Of a stretch of 5,350 bases of DNA, positions 4,597-5,350 are shown in pieces (the first letter of the stretch is position 1; every line of letters begins with the position of its first letter). This DNA is from Rubrobacter sp. Its GTDB lineage: Bacteria > Actinomycetota > Rubrobacteria > Rubrobacterales > Rubrobacteraceae. The translations under genes and the position numbers were made by a program. The stretch lies in contig JADDPR010000044.1 of NCBI GenBank assembly GCA_016781775.1, forward strand, positions 1 to 5,350. Direction: 5' to 3'. The notes under the pieces are model-generated. The model searched no databases. It saw only the letters and a program-made list of their open reading frames with translations, and had not been told where the DNA came from.

Positions 4597-5350
4597 TTGA
4601 ATACCAAAATGAGAGCTTTCTTGGCCGGGGCCGTCGGGGCCGTGCTGGCGTTCGGGCTCGCGGAGCTTGTCCACGGAATTTACGATCTCGTCCCCTCGGT
4701 CTTTCTGGCGATCGCGCAGCGGATCATAGAGCTCACCCCGGGCGGCTTCGCAACGCGGGCCATAGAGACCCTCGGCACGGCCGACGTACCCGTGCTCATC
4801 GCCTCGACGGTCGTCGGCTCGCTCGTGGCCGCGGGCCTGCTGGGCGTCCTGAGCCTCCGCTCGAGGCTCGCGGCCCTGCTCGGCGTGCTGGGTCTCGGGG
4901 CGATCGCGCTGATCGCGGCCTTCACCGAGCCGTTCGTCGCCCCGATCCCGACGGTCCTCACGATCCTGGCCGCCCTCGGCCTCGGAACCTGGTTCGCGGA
5001 CTACCTCATCCGGACCTCCGACCTTCGGGCCGAGGCGTCTATCGGGAAGACCGCGCCCCCCGCGCGGCCGACCAACGAGGCGCCCTCGATGAGCGTCAGG
5101 TCCAAAGAAGCGCACTCCCGCCGCGGCATCGCGGTGCCCCGCAAGAACTTCTTGGCGATAAGCGGCACCGCCGCGGTGGCGGGTCTCGCCGCGGCCGGGA
5201 CGGGGCGGGCGCTCTCCGGCGGTGCCTCTGGGGAGAAGGCCGCCTCGGCGCCCATAAAGCTCCCCGATAAGGGCACCAGCGAGGGCACCAGCGCCGCTGC
5301 CGCCGTGCGCCACGAGACCCTGCCGCCGCCGCCGGCGGCGGCCTCCATCG
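4597..5350 (+). CDS. Membrane-anchored molybdopterin oxidoreductase (sulfite oxidase family), N-terminal part
   Basis: The gene is open to the right edge and so 3'-truncated here. Start TTG 4597 is favoured by GGAG at 4584-4587, 9 bases upstream; ATG 4609 is the alternative, 4 codons later. Of 251 complete codons seen, residues about 8-26, 64-87, 90-110 and 116-137 are hydrophobic helices, with GTADVP before the second. A polar linker follows, then RRGIAVPRKNFL (about 175-186), a fifth Ala/Gly-rich helix (about 187-203) and an Ala/Pro-rich stalk. I recognise this layout, especially the GTAD segment and the R(R/K)xFL-preceded fifth helix, from actinobacterial membrane-anchored sulfite-oxidase-type molybdopterin enzymes. 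In these the Moco domain follows and lies outside the cell. The Moco domain, with its conserved Cys ligand, is beyond the window, so the family call rests on the N-terminus. By family it could oxidise sulfite or reduce methionine sulfoxide (MsrP-like). It is divergent from the Met-rich protein gene. Confidence 0.7.
   Translation, partial: MNTKMRAFLAGAVGAVLAFGLAELVHGIYDLVPSVFLAIAQRIIELTPGGFATRAIETLGTADVPVLIASTVVGSLVAAGLLGVLSLRSRLAALLGVLGLGAIALIAAFTEPFVAPIPTVLTILAALGLGTWFADYLIRTSDLRAEASIGKTAPPARPTNEAPSMSVRSKEAHSRRGIAVPRKNFLAISGTAAVAGLAAAGTGRALSGGASGEKAASAPIKLPDKGTSEGTSAAAAVRHETLPPPPAAASI

Noticed and set aside
4333..5313. Minus-strand open frame running from the Met-rich gene back across the oxidoreductase
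   Set aside because: Upstream of 4332 the translation is Arg/Gly-rich and antisense to a clear membrane protein. The signal peptide marks the real start.

Overview
The window is high-GC bacterial DNA, roughly two-thirds G+C by eye. It uses GTG and TTG starts and encodes exported or envelope proteins almost throughout. One protein ends in an LAxTG-type sorting signal, the kind cut by class E sortases of high-GC Gram-positive bacteria. I therefore infer an actinobacterium, possibly Rubrobacter-like; the genus is only a guess from overall style.

Layout, left to right. Positions 3-32 may be the last codons of a plus-strand gene. Three minus-strand genes follow. (1) 151-1434 encodes a 427-aa secreted or membrane-tethered protein: signal peptide, long X-Pro rod, C-terminal membrane helix. 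It appears to have its own promoter near 1504-1532. (2) 1686-3299 encodes a 537-aa protein with three N-terminal membrane helices and a large extracytoplasmic domain of unknown function, faintly PepSY-like. Its stop codon is followed by a strong hairpin. (3) 3850-4332 encodes a 160-aa methionine-rich repeat protein with a signal peptide and a C-terminal LAETG sorting signal. It also ends in a hairpin, whose G-U pairs fit only minus-strand RNA. A gap of about 480 bases with no convincing gene separates genes 2 and 3. Across a 264-base intergenic region rich in palindromes and short direct repeats, (4) a plus-strand gene starts near 4597 and runs off the right edge. Its N-terminal membrane region resembles that of membrane-anchored sulfite-oxidase-family molybdopterin oxidoreductases.

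The most interesting reading is the divergent pair of genes 3 and 4. The wall-anchored protein has about one third methionine in its mature repeat region. Its neighbour may be an exported molybdoenzyme of the family that includes the methionine sulfoxide reductase MsrP (YedY). In Azospira, a periplasmic Met-rich peptide (MrpX) and an MsrP-type enzyme form a hypochlorite-scavenging cycle. This locus could be a Gram-positive, wall-anchored counterpart: a sacrificial oxidant sink plus its repair enzyme. That is an inference. The catalytic domain of gene 4 lies outside the window, and metal (Cu/Ag) binding is a real alternative role for the Met repeats.
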